Shown one piece after another: positions 10,181 through 18,800 of a DNA stretch of 64,000 nt. A model generated the notes under the pieces. The model saw only the letters and a program-made list of their open reading frames with translations. It ran no database searches and was not told the origin of the DNA. The stretch is taken from positions 38,362,512 through 38,426,511 of the forward strand of contig NC_134281.1 in NCBI RefSeq assembly GCF_949628215.1, given 5' to 3'. Both the position numbers and the translations under genes were made by a program. This DNA is from Phalacrocorax aristotelis (taxonomy: Eukaryota; Chordata; Aves; Suliformes; Phalacrocoracidae). Position 1 is the first letter of the stretch. Every line of letters starts with the position of its first letter.

Positions 10181-12820
10181 TTACCTGTAACTCTGGCTGG
10201 TTGGGGTTTTTACTCGTGTACTACATGGCTCACTTACATCAGACATCATATTTGTATACCCTGAGAAATCTGACACAGAAGTCCTTACTCTATGGTCCAC
10301 TTCTCCATTAGAGTTAGTGATAAAAGTCATTGGCACCCTGCTGCCCGACTTAAACTGAGAACCAAACGCTTGTGCAAAGTTCTCGATCTGGTAGGTTGCT
10401 CTAGGCTCTATGTCCTTCTGATGATCTATCTGGCTAGTTAACTCCTGAGACGGGATCTGAAAGCTCGCTGAAGATTCTAAGTTTTTCTGTTCCTTCTGGC
10501 CAGTCAGTTTCTGAGACGTTGACTGGTAGTTAGATGAAGTCTCTAAGTTTTTCTGCGGATCAATAAGGTCATCCAGCTCTTGAGAAGGAGTCAACTGTTG
10601 ATGCGTAGCCTCCAAAGCAGACAAGTAAAAGCCTGGCTGAGATCCAAGCAACATCCCAAATGGAGGTTTTGGCAACGCAGTTGGTAATACTGAGGTAACA
10701 GATTGGCTGAAGCCACACTCAAGTGGAGATGTAGTGTATACCTGTTTGTCTTGAAACAGAGTGTGGTTATGGAGAGTTGAAGACAAGCTAACAAACTGGA
10801 AACTGGGTCCAAAAGCAAAACCAGTGCTATTGGTTGTTCTTTCAAAGGCTTGTTGGAGGTATTTGGAGTACTCTTGCAACATGCTTGCCTTATCGTTTGA
10901 AACTGTTTGAGAGTTCGGGCTCAAGTTTTCTTCCTGAACCATCTCTGAATGTTCTCCTGAGGTGTGCAAGTCCACACGCTGTTCAGTTATACTGAAAGGA
11001 TCTTCTTTCTGGCCTTCTGATTTGTGAGAGTACTGGTCCAAAAGGCTCTGCAAGACTTCATCAGGAATACCAGACTTGTCGTGGCAAGACTTTATTTCAC
11101 TATTTAAAGATGCTGAATCAATAAGAGATAATGGAGCTTCGTTATCCATAACACTAACACCTGCAGACTGGATGACGGACTGCTGGGAAGTCATGTGTCC
11201 GACATTAATTGAAAAGGCACTGTTACTGCTTGCAGTTTGTAAGTATCTTCTCTTCTTTGAAAACTGCATGGCATCATCATAATTGCTACTTATGTGACCT
11301 GGTTTACCACCTGTACTTTGAAGAAGGCCAATTGTTTCTACACCGGTATTGGCTACTAGGCCTAGAGAGCCACTCTGCTTCCCAGACAGTGGTTTTTGCC
11401 CCAAAATATCTGGCAGCGGCGATACAAAATTAAGGTAATTTTTCTCTGCCTGTTTTCTGCTTCCTTTTTTCAAGACCAATTTTGGCACCTTTTTCTGAAG
11501 TTCTTCTACGCCCGTGCCAACTAGACCACCACTGGAAGACACAATAGGAATATCAACTGCATAATTTGGCATGGCCACGTTACTTGTAACTTGAGATTCA
11601 GTTACTTTGCTGCTACACTTATTTCCTTTGTTTTCAGTGGATATACTTTTTGTTTTACTTTTTCTCCTTGAGGAACTTGTATTTCCCTGAGACAACGCAG
11701 CCAAGCTACCCATGTTATTTGATGCTCCGGGCTCCATACCGGCACCTGCTTTACCTATGGCTTCACCACATGTTCTTCTGTGCTTCAACAGTCTATCAGT
11801 CCTTGAAAAATACTGCTGACAAGTGTCACATTTGTATGGCTTTTCTCCGCTATGCGTCCTCTTGTGTCTTTCCATGTGGTACTTCTGGATGAACTTCATG
11901 CTACACTGGTCACACCCAAAAGGCTTCTCCCTACTGTGGATCTTCTCGTGTCTCTGCAGTAAGTACTTCTGGATGAAACCCATGCTGCACTGGCTGCACT
12001 GGAAAGGCCTCTCCCCCGTGTGAATGAGCACATGTCTGCGCAAGTGATAGGAGCTCCTGAAGGCAGCGCTGCAGTGTTCGCAGACGTGAGGTTTCTGACT
12101 GGGGGAGGCAATGGCACCTTCTGCATCTCCCACCAGGGGGGGTTTGGATGAAGCGCTTGGCTTCCGCTTGGCTTTGATTCCCTGAGTTTCTGGCTTTGGC
12201 CTCTTTGCCTTCTTGACCTGGGCATCGTGCTTTGGCTCACCCGAGCTCCCAAGGGCGCCCTCGCCTCTGCCACTCAGTAACAGGTCTCGGTGGGGATGCT
12301 GGTGCAGGTGGTGAAGAAGGCTGAGGTCCTGAATCACACTCTGGCCGGTCCCTTCCCCGCTGCCGCTCCCCAGGCCGGGGGGCCTCTCCTCCCCCGCGCC
12401 CCCGAAGAGCCCCCCGTAGTGGTGGTGGTGCTGTGGCTGCTGCTGCTCCTCCTCCTCCTGCTCGCTGGGCTTCTCTTGCTTGATGCTCACCAGGGACTGC
12501 AGAAAGCCCCAGGGGCTCCTCTGCGAGGAGGAGGGAGCCGAGGGAAAAGCCCCCACCGGCTCCTTCTTGAAAGTCATGTCCTGAGGGGGAGGAGGCGCCG
12601 GTGGCTCGGCCGCCGCCGTGGAGGAAGCGGCGGCGGAGGCCGGAGGTAACACGCACTGCGGGGGGTGCTGGGCCGCCGGGGGGGGCGCGGCCGCCCGGGT
12701 GAAGCTGGTGACCGGGGGCAGGCGGTGGTTGAACATAACCATGCCGGGGGGGAAGGTGGGCTCCATGGCCGCCGCCCTCTTGCTGCCGCCGCCGCCGAGG
12801 AAGCCGCTGCCGAGTTTCAT
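10181..12820 (-). CDS. ZNF281: ZNF281 (ZBP-99) zinc-finger transcription factor, complete
   Basis: An intron-less frame of 879 residues. It encodes a nuclear Krueppel-type factor that binds GC-rich promoter elements and acts in pluripotency, epithelial-mesenchymal transition and DNA-damage responses in mammals. Features seen in order: N-terminus [10 protein letters not shown], as in the mammalian protein (a second Met at residue 19 starts [10 protein letters not shown]). Next is an Ala/Pro-rich segment (43-80), then IKQE at 113-116 (sumoylation-type), poly-Glu/Gln/His (122-134) and a basic KKAKRPKP (203-210). Four zinc fingers follow: C247/C250/H263/H267, C275/C278/H291/H295, C303/C306/H319/H323, and a last C2HC finger C331/C334/H347/C351. 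TGERP-type linkers join fingers 1-2 and 3-4. The C-terminal ~520 residues are Ser/Gln-rich and hold a three-unit repeat (746-813). Human is about 895 residues, so this copy is full length. The poly-Ala/Gly N-terminal segments are shorter than in human. Single-exon coding is normal for this gene. Confidence 0.97.
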   Translation of the reverse strand: MKLGSGFLGGGGSKRAAAMEPTFPPGMVMFNHRLPPVTSFTRAAAPPPAAQHPPQCVLPPASAAASSTAAAEPPAPPPPQDMTFKKEPVGAFPSAPSSSQRSPWGFLQSLVSIKQEKPSEQEEEEQQQPQHHHHYGGLFGGAGEERPPGLGSGSGEGTGQSVIQDLSLLHHLHQHPHRDLLLSGRGEGALGSSGEPKHDAQVKKAKRPKPETQGIKAKRKPSASSKPPLVGDAEGAIASPSQKPHVCEHCSAAFRSSYHLRRHVLIHTGERPFQCSQCSMGFIQKYLLQRHEKIHSREKPFGCDQCSMKFIQKYHMERHKRTHSGEKPYKCDTCQQYFSRTDRLLKHRRTCGEAIGKAGAGMEPGASNNMGSLAALSQGNTSSSRRKSKTKSISTENKGNKCSSKVTESQVTSNVAMPNYAVDIPIVSSSGGLVGTGVEELQKKVPKLVLKKGSRKQAEKNYLNFVSPLPDILGQKPLSGKQSGSLGLVANTGVETIGLLQSTGGKPGHISSNYDDAMQFSKKRRYLQTASSNSAFSINVGHMTSQQSVIQSAGVSVMDNEAPLSLIDSASLNSEIKSCHDKSGIPDEVLQSLLDQYSHKSEGQKEDPFSITEQRVDLHTSGEHSEMVQEENLSPNSQTVSNDKASMLQEYSKYLQQAFERTTNSTGFAFGPSFQFVSLSSTLHNHTLFQDKQVYTTSPLECGFSQSVTSVLPTALPKPPFGMLLGSQPGFYLSALEATHQQLTPSQELDDLIDPQKNLETSSNYQSTSQKLTGQKEQKNLESSASFQIPSQELTSQIDHQKDIEPRATYQIENFAQAFGSQFKSGSRVPMTFITNSNGEVDHRVRTSVSDFSGYTNMMSDVSEPCSTRVKTPTSQSYR
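10382..10585 (-). repeat. ZNF281: three tandem 22-23-residue repeats within ZNF281
   Basis: Residues 746-768, 769-790 and 791-813 are three imperfect copies of a unit with the pattern SQ(E/K)L...(I/K)(D/E).QK(N/D)(L/I)E......(Y/F)Q. The middle copy is one residue shorter and has Lys in place of the first Glu. Corresponding bases (for example 'ctaagtttttctg' near 10478 and 10541) are also similar, so the repeat arose by tandem duplication and then diverged. As I recall it, the human protein has the same three-unit arrangement, so the duplication predates the bird-mammal split. Confidence 0.75.
11768..12088 (-). other. ZNF281: zinc-finger DNA-binding cluster of ZNF281
   Basis: Encodes residues 245-351, four consecutive fingers. 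Fingers 2 and 3 share the FIQKY core ([11 protein letters not shown] and [11 protein letters not shown]). Finger 4 ends in Cys rather than His. These 107 residues appear nearly identical to mammalian ZNF281 and the paralogue ZNF148, which fits recognition of the same GC-rich target. Confidence 0.93.
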
Positions 12821-12863
12821 CCCCCGGGAAGGCGGGCCGGAGAGGAGGCGCGGCCCAGAGGGG

Positions 12864-13032
12864 CTGCGGGACCCGCCGTCCGCCCGCCCGCCCGCCGGAC
12901 ACCGCTCGCCGCCTCGCTGGCGGGCGTTCGCTCAGCGGTCGGCTCCCGCCGCGGCCCGGCGGCCGCCGCCCGGGCGCATCGCCGCCACCCCCTCCCGCGC
13001 CGACGGGCGGCCCCGGCCCGGGCTGCACTTAC
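12864..13032 (-). other. ZNF281: possible short 5' UTR intron of ZNF281
   Basis: On the minus strand a strong donor (GAGCC, then GTAAGTGCAG, with GT at 13032-13031) lies ~210 bases upstream of the start codon. A possible acceptor is the CCCGCAG ending at 12864, giving an intron of about 169 nt entirely in the 5' UTR. The donor is convincing. The acceptor lacks a good pyrimidine tract, and another AG between 12,821 and 13,000 is possible. A non-coding first exon is, as I recall, also present in the mammalian gene. The protein is unaffected either way. Confidence 0.45.
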
Positions 13033-13059
13033 GGCTCCCGCCGCCGCCGCCGCCTCCAG

Positions 13060-13069
13060 TTAAAAATAA
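13060..13069. promoter_or_regulatory. ZNF281: AT-rich MEF2/TATA-like element inside the CpG island
   Basis: TTAAAAATAA is a perfect YTAWWWWTAR (MEF2) match and is the only AT-run in several hundred bases of GC-rich promoter. On the minus strand it reads TTATTTTTAA and lies ~28 bases upstream of the candidate 5' UTR donor. It might therefore also act as a weak TATA substitute. Function is inference from motif and isolation. Confidence 0.35.
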
Positions 13070-13116
13070 CGCCGCGTCCGCTCCACAATGGAATTAGCAG
13101 CCCCTGCGCCCCGCAC

Positions 13117-13128
13117 TGCACATGCGCG
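13117..13128. promoter_or_regulatory. NRF1-like site 1
   Basis: TGCACATGCGCG differs by one base from the palindromic NRF1 consensus YGCGCAYGCGCR. Near-matches are common in CpG-island promoters. Its position just upstream of the probable ZNF281 start supports a promoter role. Confidence 0.35.
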
Positions 13129-13187
13129 CCGCGCGGCACGCTGGGTACGGCCCGGCCCGGCCGGCCGGGCAGCCAGCGGGCGGCCAG

Positions 13188-13199
13188 CGCGCAGGCGCG
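13188..13199. promoter_or_regulatory. NRF1-like site 2
   Basis: CGCGCAGGCGCG differs from the NRF1 consensus YGCGCAYGCGCR at a single position (G for Y). It lies 60 bases upstream of the first NRF1-like site. Confidence 0.35.
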
Positions 13200-13293
13200 A
13201 CGGGACCCTGCTCGCCCGCCCTCGGCGGCGGCGCGAGCCCGGGGCGGGGGGGCGGCGGTGCCACGTTGGGGGCGCCGCCGCCGCCGAGGACCC

Positions 13294-13311
13294 GGCCCCG
13301 GCCCCGGCCCC
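13294..13311 (-). repeat. (GGGGCC)3 hexanucleotide tract
   Basis: Three perfect GGCCCC units on the plus strand, GGGGCC on the minus strand, in the ZNF281 promoter region. It is G-rich on the strand that is non-template for ZNF281, so it could form a G-quadruplex or bind Sp1-family factors. It is too short to be an expanded repeat. Confidence 0.7.
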
Positions 13312-13617
13312 CTCCCGCCCGGCGGCTCGGCCTCGCTCCCGCCGGCCCCGCCGCAGGGGCAGGGGTAGGGCGGGAGCCCCGGGCAGCGCCGAGCGCCGTG
13401 TGCGGCGGGAGGAGAGACCGCGCCGAGCACGCGCCTCAGGCTTGCCGCCGCGGTGCTAAGAATAGAGCAAGCGACATCCTTCCTGCCATCAAAGAGCGCG
13501 GCGGTTTCCACGAATGACGCTAACCGGCGGGTACCGGGCGGACGGCCGCCAGCTAACGGGACCGGGCGAGGGCAGCCGATCCCTCGGCGGGGGAGGCTCA
13601 GCCTGTCATTAAAATCA

Positions 13618-13632
13618 CAGGTGCAGCTGCAC
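13618..13632. promoter_or_regulatory. overlapping E-boxes with a 12-bp palindrome
   Basis: CAGGTG (13618-13623) is followed directly by CAGCTG (13624-13629). GTGCAGCTGCAC at 13621-13632 is a perfect palindrome. CAGGTG is the class of E-box bound by SNAIL/ZEB factors, and SNAIL is reported to act on mammalian ZNF281, so a regulatory role is plausible but unproven. Confidence 0.4.
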
Positions 13633-13899
13633 GTAGGCTAACGTGATTGCCCAACCAAAGCGTTTACAAACCACCCGGGAGGTGCAGCGCCTGTAGGCTC
13701 AGCGTAAGTATTTACTCCTAGTAAAAAGGTGCCCTTTCAGAAATGCTGAAAGTCTGGCATCGTTAACGAAGTCACATCATAATAATGTCGCTACTTTTAT
13801 CTCAAAACAATGACATTACTTGCACGTAACCCCACTGAATTAATGCAGCTGCTCCCAGAAGCGAGATACTACCGATACAGACTATCTGTCTCCGACCCA

Positions 13900-14110
13900 G
13901 GGCGGCTGGGGCGCGCCGCGCGCGCAGCGCTCGCACCCCGCTGGGGCGCGGTTTGCTGGAAGTCCTCACCGCGCACGCCGGGGGCGCGGGCGCGGGCCCC
14001 AAGCTCGCGCCGGCTGCGGGCAGCCCTGGGGCGCCCGACGCACCGCTGGCCGCCGGTGAGCCGCCGCGCCTGCCCGCCACCCTCTGCTCCCGGCGCCTGG
14101 GCCCACTGTC
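13900..14110. promoter_or_regulatory. second, separate CpG-dense block
   Basis: After a lower-GC gap (13,640-13,890) the sequence becomes strongly CpG-rich again, with GCGCGCCGCGCGCGC-type runs, and drops sharply at about 14,110. The plus strand contains a good donor (CCG, then GTGAGCC, GT at 14056). This would suit the first exon of a divergent non-coding transcript sharing the ZNF281 promoter region. No convincing protein is encoded. Open frames of 92 and 131 codons here are GC-rich chance frames. Confidence 0.5.
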
Positions 14111-15051
14111 ACCGCAAAACCCGTACCACTAATGGTGCTGGTTGTTTAGTTGCTTGTACGGAAATAATTCACCCTTATAACAAAAATATCGTTATTTTGG
14201 AATAGCTTTTTTTGGTGAAAGCAACCAGGAGACCTTTTTTCACTATTTTTCTGATAAGGTATGCCCACTTGGGTGCTAATAAAATCTGAATAGAATTCCG
14301 CTTCATTTCTAACCATTAACTTTGAAAGCCTTTTATATTTCTATAGGGTTTTACTACTGAATTCCAAGTTCTCTTAAAATGTAAACTGCAGAGGTACCTT
14401 AGCTTAAAAACTTGGGATTGAACATAGTTAACTCTATTTTTTATCACTAACATAGTGGAAGTAATGGAACAAGGCGGATAAATTCCTTATGATTTTTATG
14501 CTTTATGTGTCAAAAGTATTTCCCATTATGACAGTTCAACCTGAAAGGTTCAAGTACTTTCCATAGGCCTAACTGGTACAAGCCTTGGGTCAGATTTTGA
14601 TATCTTAAAAATATCTAATTGATGTAAAAAAATGGAATTTGATGCAATTTCTATACCCAACAAAATTTTGAAGTCAAGTAAGTAAAACTTGTTCCTCTTA
14701 AAATGTAAATAGTTTCCTTTAAATAGCGTATAAACTAACAGTTCATTTTAAAATTTAATATAAAGTTTCAGACTGTCAGGTTTAGCTAAGTGTTAAAAGA
14801 CCAACCAGGAATTCAAAAAAACTTAACACAGCAGTAAAATATTAGTCAATGCCTATGAGAAATGAGTCTGTCCCTTTATTCAGGGTGTCTGTGTTTAATG
14901 GTAAGCTGGGATGCATATAAGCTAGTCCAAGCATGAAGGGCAGTAGGACACTCATATGGAAAGCCAACTTTGTCCCTCAGTTATCAAGATAAGAAACCTG
15001 TCATTTCTCTCATTCACTCTGTCAGCCTTGAGATACTCCAAGCAGACTTAC

Positions 15052-15093
15052 CTCTGTGTTGTACACCCCATATATCAGGAAGATGAAGAGACC
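15052..15093 (-). other. candidate 42-nt exon, TM7-like 14-residue peptide
   Basis: On the minus strand a pyrimidine-rich tract and acceptor (ATTTTATTTTACAG) precede 42 nt that are open in phase 0, followed by an excellent donor (ACAGAG, then GTAAGT). The peptide is GLFIFLIYGVYNTE. In secretin/adhesion-type receptors TM7 is commonly carried by a 42-nt exon coding 14 residues that starts with Gly and ends N-x-(S/T/G)-E or close to it. This matches in length, phase, first Gly, Phe3, Tyr8, Asn12 and Glu14, but Gly replaces the usual Cys. No exon for TM1-6 was found nearby. It may be a relic, a real exon of an unknown gene, or chance. A resemblance to the last membrane segment of cationic amino-acid transporters (FxYG) was also considered. 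Confidence 0.25.
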
Positions 15094-15750
15094 CTGTAAA
15101 ATAAAATGGAGGGAAAAAGCTGTTAACTCTAATCATTTCAGCAGTAGAAATACCTGAAATAAACTTTCCTGGGAACAGACAAAAGAAGACACACTTCATC
15201 AAGGTCAATTTATTTTTCTATTTTTCAACATTATAAGCTGTACCTTGAGCATTTATTTGATAACATGGGAGCACGTCGCCACAGCGTTTGTGGTATTCAA
15301 CTGTTTGGCAATGAAAAACTTAGCACGAAGTGATCTAACTAATTAGAAAACTTAATGTTATATTTGGTCTTCTGAACAAAACTGCAAAATATTAAAAGTG
15401 AAAACACAAAGATGCTAAAGCAAACTGAGAAGGAACAAACATTACTTCTGGTTTAGTTCAGGGTTTGGGTTTTTTTTTATGAAATTAGGAAAACAGATAT
15501 TGCTAAATTCTACACTAAAATATATTCCTGCATATATACTGGCAAATGTATACACACCACTTAATTATTTTAGAAATGTAAATAGGAAGAAAGTAAGAGA
15601 TGTGTGAGGACAGAAGAAAGAAATAGTGCAAGTAAGCAAATGGTATACATGGTTTATCAAAGTTTAACAGCTTTCTTCAAATTGGTCTATTAGACAAAAC
15701 AAGCTAAAAACAAACAAAACACTTCAGTGAGTTTCTCTGAATGTTTTCAC

Positions 15751-15828
15751 CTTATTGAAGGATGTGTTTCCAGGATCTAAGGTAATGGTGGAGCATCTTA
15801 CTGATTCTTGCAGTCTGCAGGCAGAATC
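15751..15828 (-). other. candidate 78-nt exon, 26 codons, function unknown
   Basis: On the minus strand, acceptor TGTATTTTTCAG, 78 open nucleotides in phase 0, and donor AATAAG then GTGAAA. The peptide begins DSACRLQESV and ends DPGNTSFNK, with two Cys and an N-x-S/T site. It could be spliced in frame to the 42-nt candidate exon 657 nt downstream, giving an ectodomain-like piece before a hydrophobic segment. I do not recognise the peptide. The evidence is splice consensus and frame only. Confidence 0.2.
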
Positions 15829-18800
15829 CTGAAAAATACAGGCAAATTACCAGGAAGACCAACAGAACAGCAAATGGAAATAAAATGTAAAAGATAAAGT
15901 TTCATAAGAAAATGCTTCTGTAACCCAGATTCACCACGTGCTTATAACCTATTTTTAAATTTATTTGTAAAACAACCCTATCTTGTAATATTAATATTTA
16001 AACTGGCAACTTGAATATATCAAGAAAAACAACTTCACTTTGAGACAGAAAATATTTTCTGAGTAGAAACGGCACCTTTGAGTAACAAAGAAATTACAAC
16101 TTTTTAATCCAAGATGCAAATTACTTGAAGACAGCTAGATTAATTCTGGATTTGCTCATCAGCAAAACTGCTATGTTACTAGGCAGGGCGTAATTCATAT
16201 ATACATTAATATGTAATATTTCCCTTAATTACCCAATGCCAGCGTAAAATCCTTGGGAGAGATAGTGGTTTTGTTTAGTTTTTCAAAAAAGCCCAAATCC
16301 AATACTTCCTTTCAGTTATTTACAGATTACATCAATGACATCAACAATAAGTAAAAATAGATTCACAGAAAAGACAGCAAAATTTTGAGTGTGCCTTCAT
16401 ATGAGGTATACCACAATTCCATCATGCTGCTTATTTGTAAACAAAACAACCAGAATTCAGAAGCTTGGCAACTCAGATAAGTGAACCACTCACATGCAAA
16501 ATGATTTGTAGAATAAAATCCTAGTTATGTCTTTAAGTGTAGTGTTAGTGGACCATTCTGAGGCCTTTCACAGTGTCATCTGAAATCTGCATTTAGACTG
16601 GGGGGGGGGAAGATATTGGAAACTTTCTCTAAAGGTACACTGAAATGAAATTAGTTTTCTCTGAGAAACATAAATATTGAAGTTACAGGAAGTAAGATGA
16701 CCACATCATAATGGCATTGAACATAGGCAACTGGCAGCTGATTAATCAAATTTTTCAAGATTCAGCAATATGAGCACCATCACAGGTATTTTGTAACTGA
16801 ATGTTCTGCAAAAAATCATTGTAAATAAAGTCCCTTAGTTCAAAGCTTTTCAAGAATCATTAAGTTTTTGACAGTACCAAAAGCTGTCGGTGACAGCATT
16901 TACTGTTAATGTTAACAATACAAATGTAAATATTGTAAAATACATAAATAATGTATCCATTTTTATGTATGAATCTGATCAGATCCTGCTTTATACCTAC
17001 ATAAAAAAAAAAAAAATGGAGGAGGTATAAAGTGTACACTTTTGTTTCCTCCAATCTCCATTTCAAGTTCCCAGGATTTTAGGGATTTCCCTCCCAGGCC
17101 AGAGGCTGGGATAGGTAGATGCCATGGTAAGAAGCAGAGACTAATCAGCTGTTGTTAAGACCAAGGAAAAAAAAAGTTAAAATTCCTTTCTCAGCCTGCT
17201 CCCGGAAGAATGAGTAAAGTCACGCATTGCTTGTTATTCAGGTACTTTCATGGGTGAAAATCTTGCCAAAACTGTCAGTCCAAACAATATTGATCTCTAC
17301 AATACTAAGACTAAAAAAATATATACATTCAAGCCTTTTAAAACACTCGAATGCTTTTTTTTTCACCTAGAAATGCACAAATGCTGTTTTCAATTGCTTC
17401 TCAGTCTCTTCTGAAATCTGTGAGTCTCATATAATCACAGGTAGACAAACTAGTTAGCTACTTAGGTTTGAGTATATGGTTATCTTACAGAAAATTCAGA
17501 AACAAATTATTAAAGATTCCAGATCTTAAATTGGTACGCCAAATTTTTGCTTTTCTGGAGCTTGAGGTCAGTTCATTTACATATTAACTCTTAGAGATAT
17601 GAAGTGCTGGTGGACGTTATCTGAATTATTCTTGTAGAATTCCGGCTATTTTTTTGTCTTGTTTTATTTTATCATTGTGGCAGTGGTGGGGTTTTTCCCT
17701 TTAACATCAATAAACTACGCTAATAGAATCAGCCCAACAAGGATTTTGCTTATTGCTTGCGCAGAGTTACAAGGTCTTGGCACCCACAACTGATAATGAG
17801 GGGTAGTTTTCTACACAACACGGTACTCAACAATTACCTGTCCAGGATAGTGTGTGGTCCATCTGAGATCAAAATAAAGAGGTAAAGATCCTCGGGTGGT
17901 TTGAAATGTTAAAAATAATGTGGTCTTACATAATTGATAGTTCAGTTTCTTTAGCTCATTACTTGCAAAAATAAGAGCTTCTCTGTTTCTTCAGTGGGCC
18001 GTGGTGCTACCTGCAGGATGGTTCTGTGAGCGGCTGCCTCAGTTGCTCAGGCTGGGCAGATGTTCTTTAGCTTCTGGAAATTAAGCAGGGTTGTGATCAA
18101 GCTAGTAACGTTATCCTGAACTGTTTATTATATCTGTTGGACTTAAAAAAAAAGTCCTTCATTAAGAAGCATAGAAGGCACATTTGTATTCTTCCTCTGT
18201 GTTCTGATAGGGCGTAGGAACACGCCGAGGAACTGTAACCACGTAATGCGAAGTAGCATATGAATACAGAATAAAGCCATCTATGCCTTGAAAAGGTTAA
18301 AGGCAGAAAAACTGGCCGTTTTTAGAGAAAAGAGGACATTGAAGGACTCCTGTCATTTTTCAAGTCTAATTGAAAAGTAAGACATGCTCTTAGAAGTTAA
18401 AAACCTTTGGCTGAGCTAGAATCCTGCCTTTTGGACACTGAAGAACAGAACTGCGTCTGCTTAGTTACAGTTCTCTCTGTCACTCTGTGCAGGGGGTGAA
18501 TGGATTGCTCAGCTTTTAAAGTCGGTGGGTCTTAACAGAATTGTCCTTGCTATCTTGAATAAATCAGTCTATGGACAGTTCTAATCTTTAGCAAGTTTGT
18601 CAGGGTCTGTTCCAATTTGGGTGGTACCACTGAAAGTTGACACTCTTATCAGAAGTTCATTCTGCTTTAGGGCAACAGAAACTTGTGTGGCAGTTCTTTT
18701 ATCAGAAGTTTCTTTCCCTGATTTTAACATTTGTCTCTCAATTTGTTACTATTTGGCATTTCCAAAAAGCTTCCTTTTATAGACAGCATTTCATTCAGGA

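Larger units (their letters stand above)
12240..13640. promoter_or_regulatory. ZNF281: CpG island covering ZNF281 5' end and promoter
   Basis: A sharp change from AT-rich flanks to GC-rich, CpG-dense DNA covers the first third of the ZNF281 coding region, its 5' UTR and the upstream promoter. It holds Sp1-type GC boxes (GGGCGG and its complement), NRF1-like sites and E-boxes, and no clear TATA box at a conventional spacing. Long overlapping frames on both strands here are by-products of scarce stop codons in GC-rich DNA. The exact start site is not determinable by eye. It probably lies between about 13,050 and 13,500 on the minus strand. Confidence 0.85.

Noticed and set aside
12237-13511. 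Long frames on both strands through the ZNF281 5' region (119-263 codons)
   Set aside because: They overlap the real ZNF281 frame or lie in CpG-dense DNA where stop codons are scarce. Pro/Arg/Ala/Gly-rich composition, no domain, no splice support.
13802-14205. Frames of 92 and 131 codons in the second CpG block
   Set aside because: Same cause: GC-rich low-stop DNA, Arg/Ala/Pro composition, no recognisable motif.
15735-15906. Minus-strand 49-codon frame with a hydrophobic stretch (AVLLVFLVICLYF) overlapping the 78-nt candidate exon
   Set aside because: The hydrophobic part is the pyrimidine tract before the acceptor translated in another frame. Not independent evidence for a membrane protein.
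16580-16610. C-rich tract plus CAG acceptor on the minus strand near 16,600
   Set aside because: All frames after the acceptor close quickly and the paired donor is weak. The tract is a simple G/C homopolymer.
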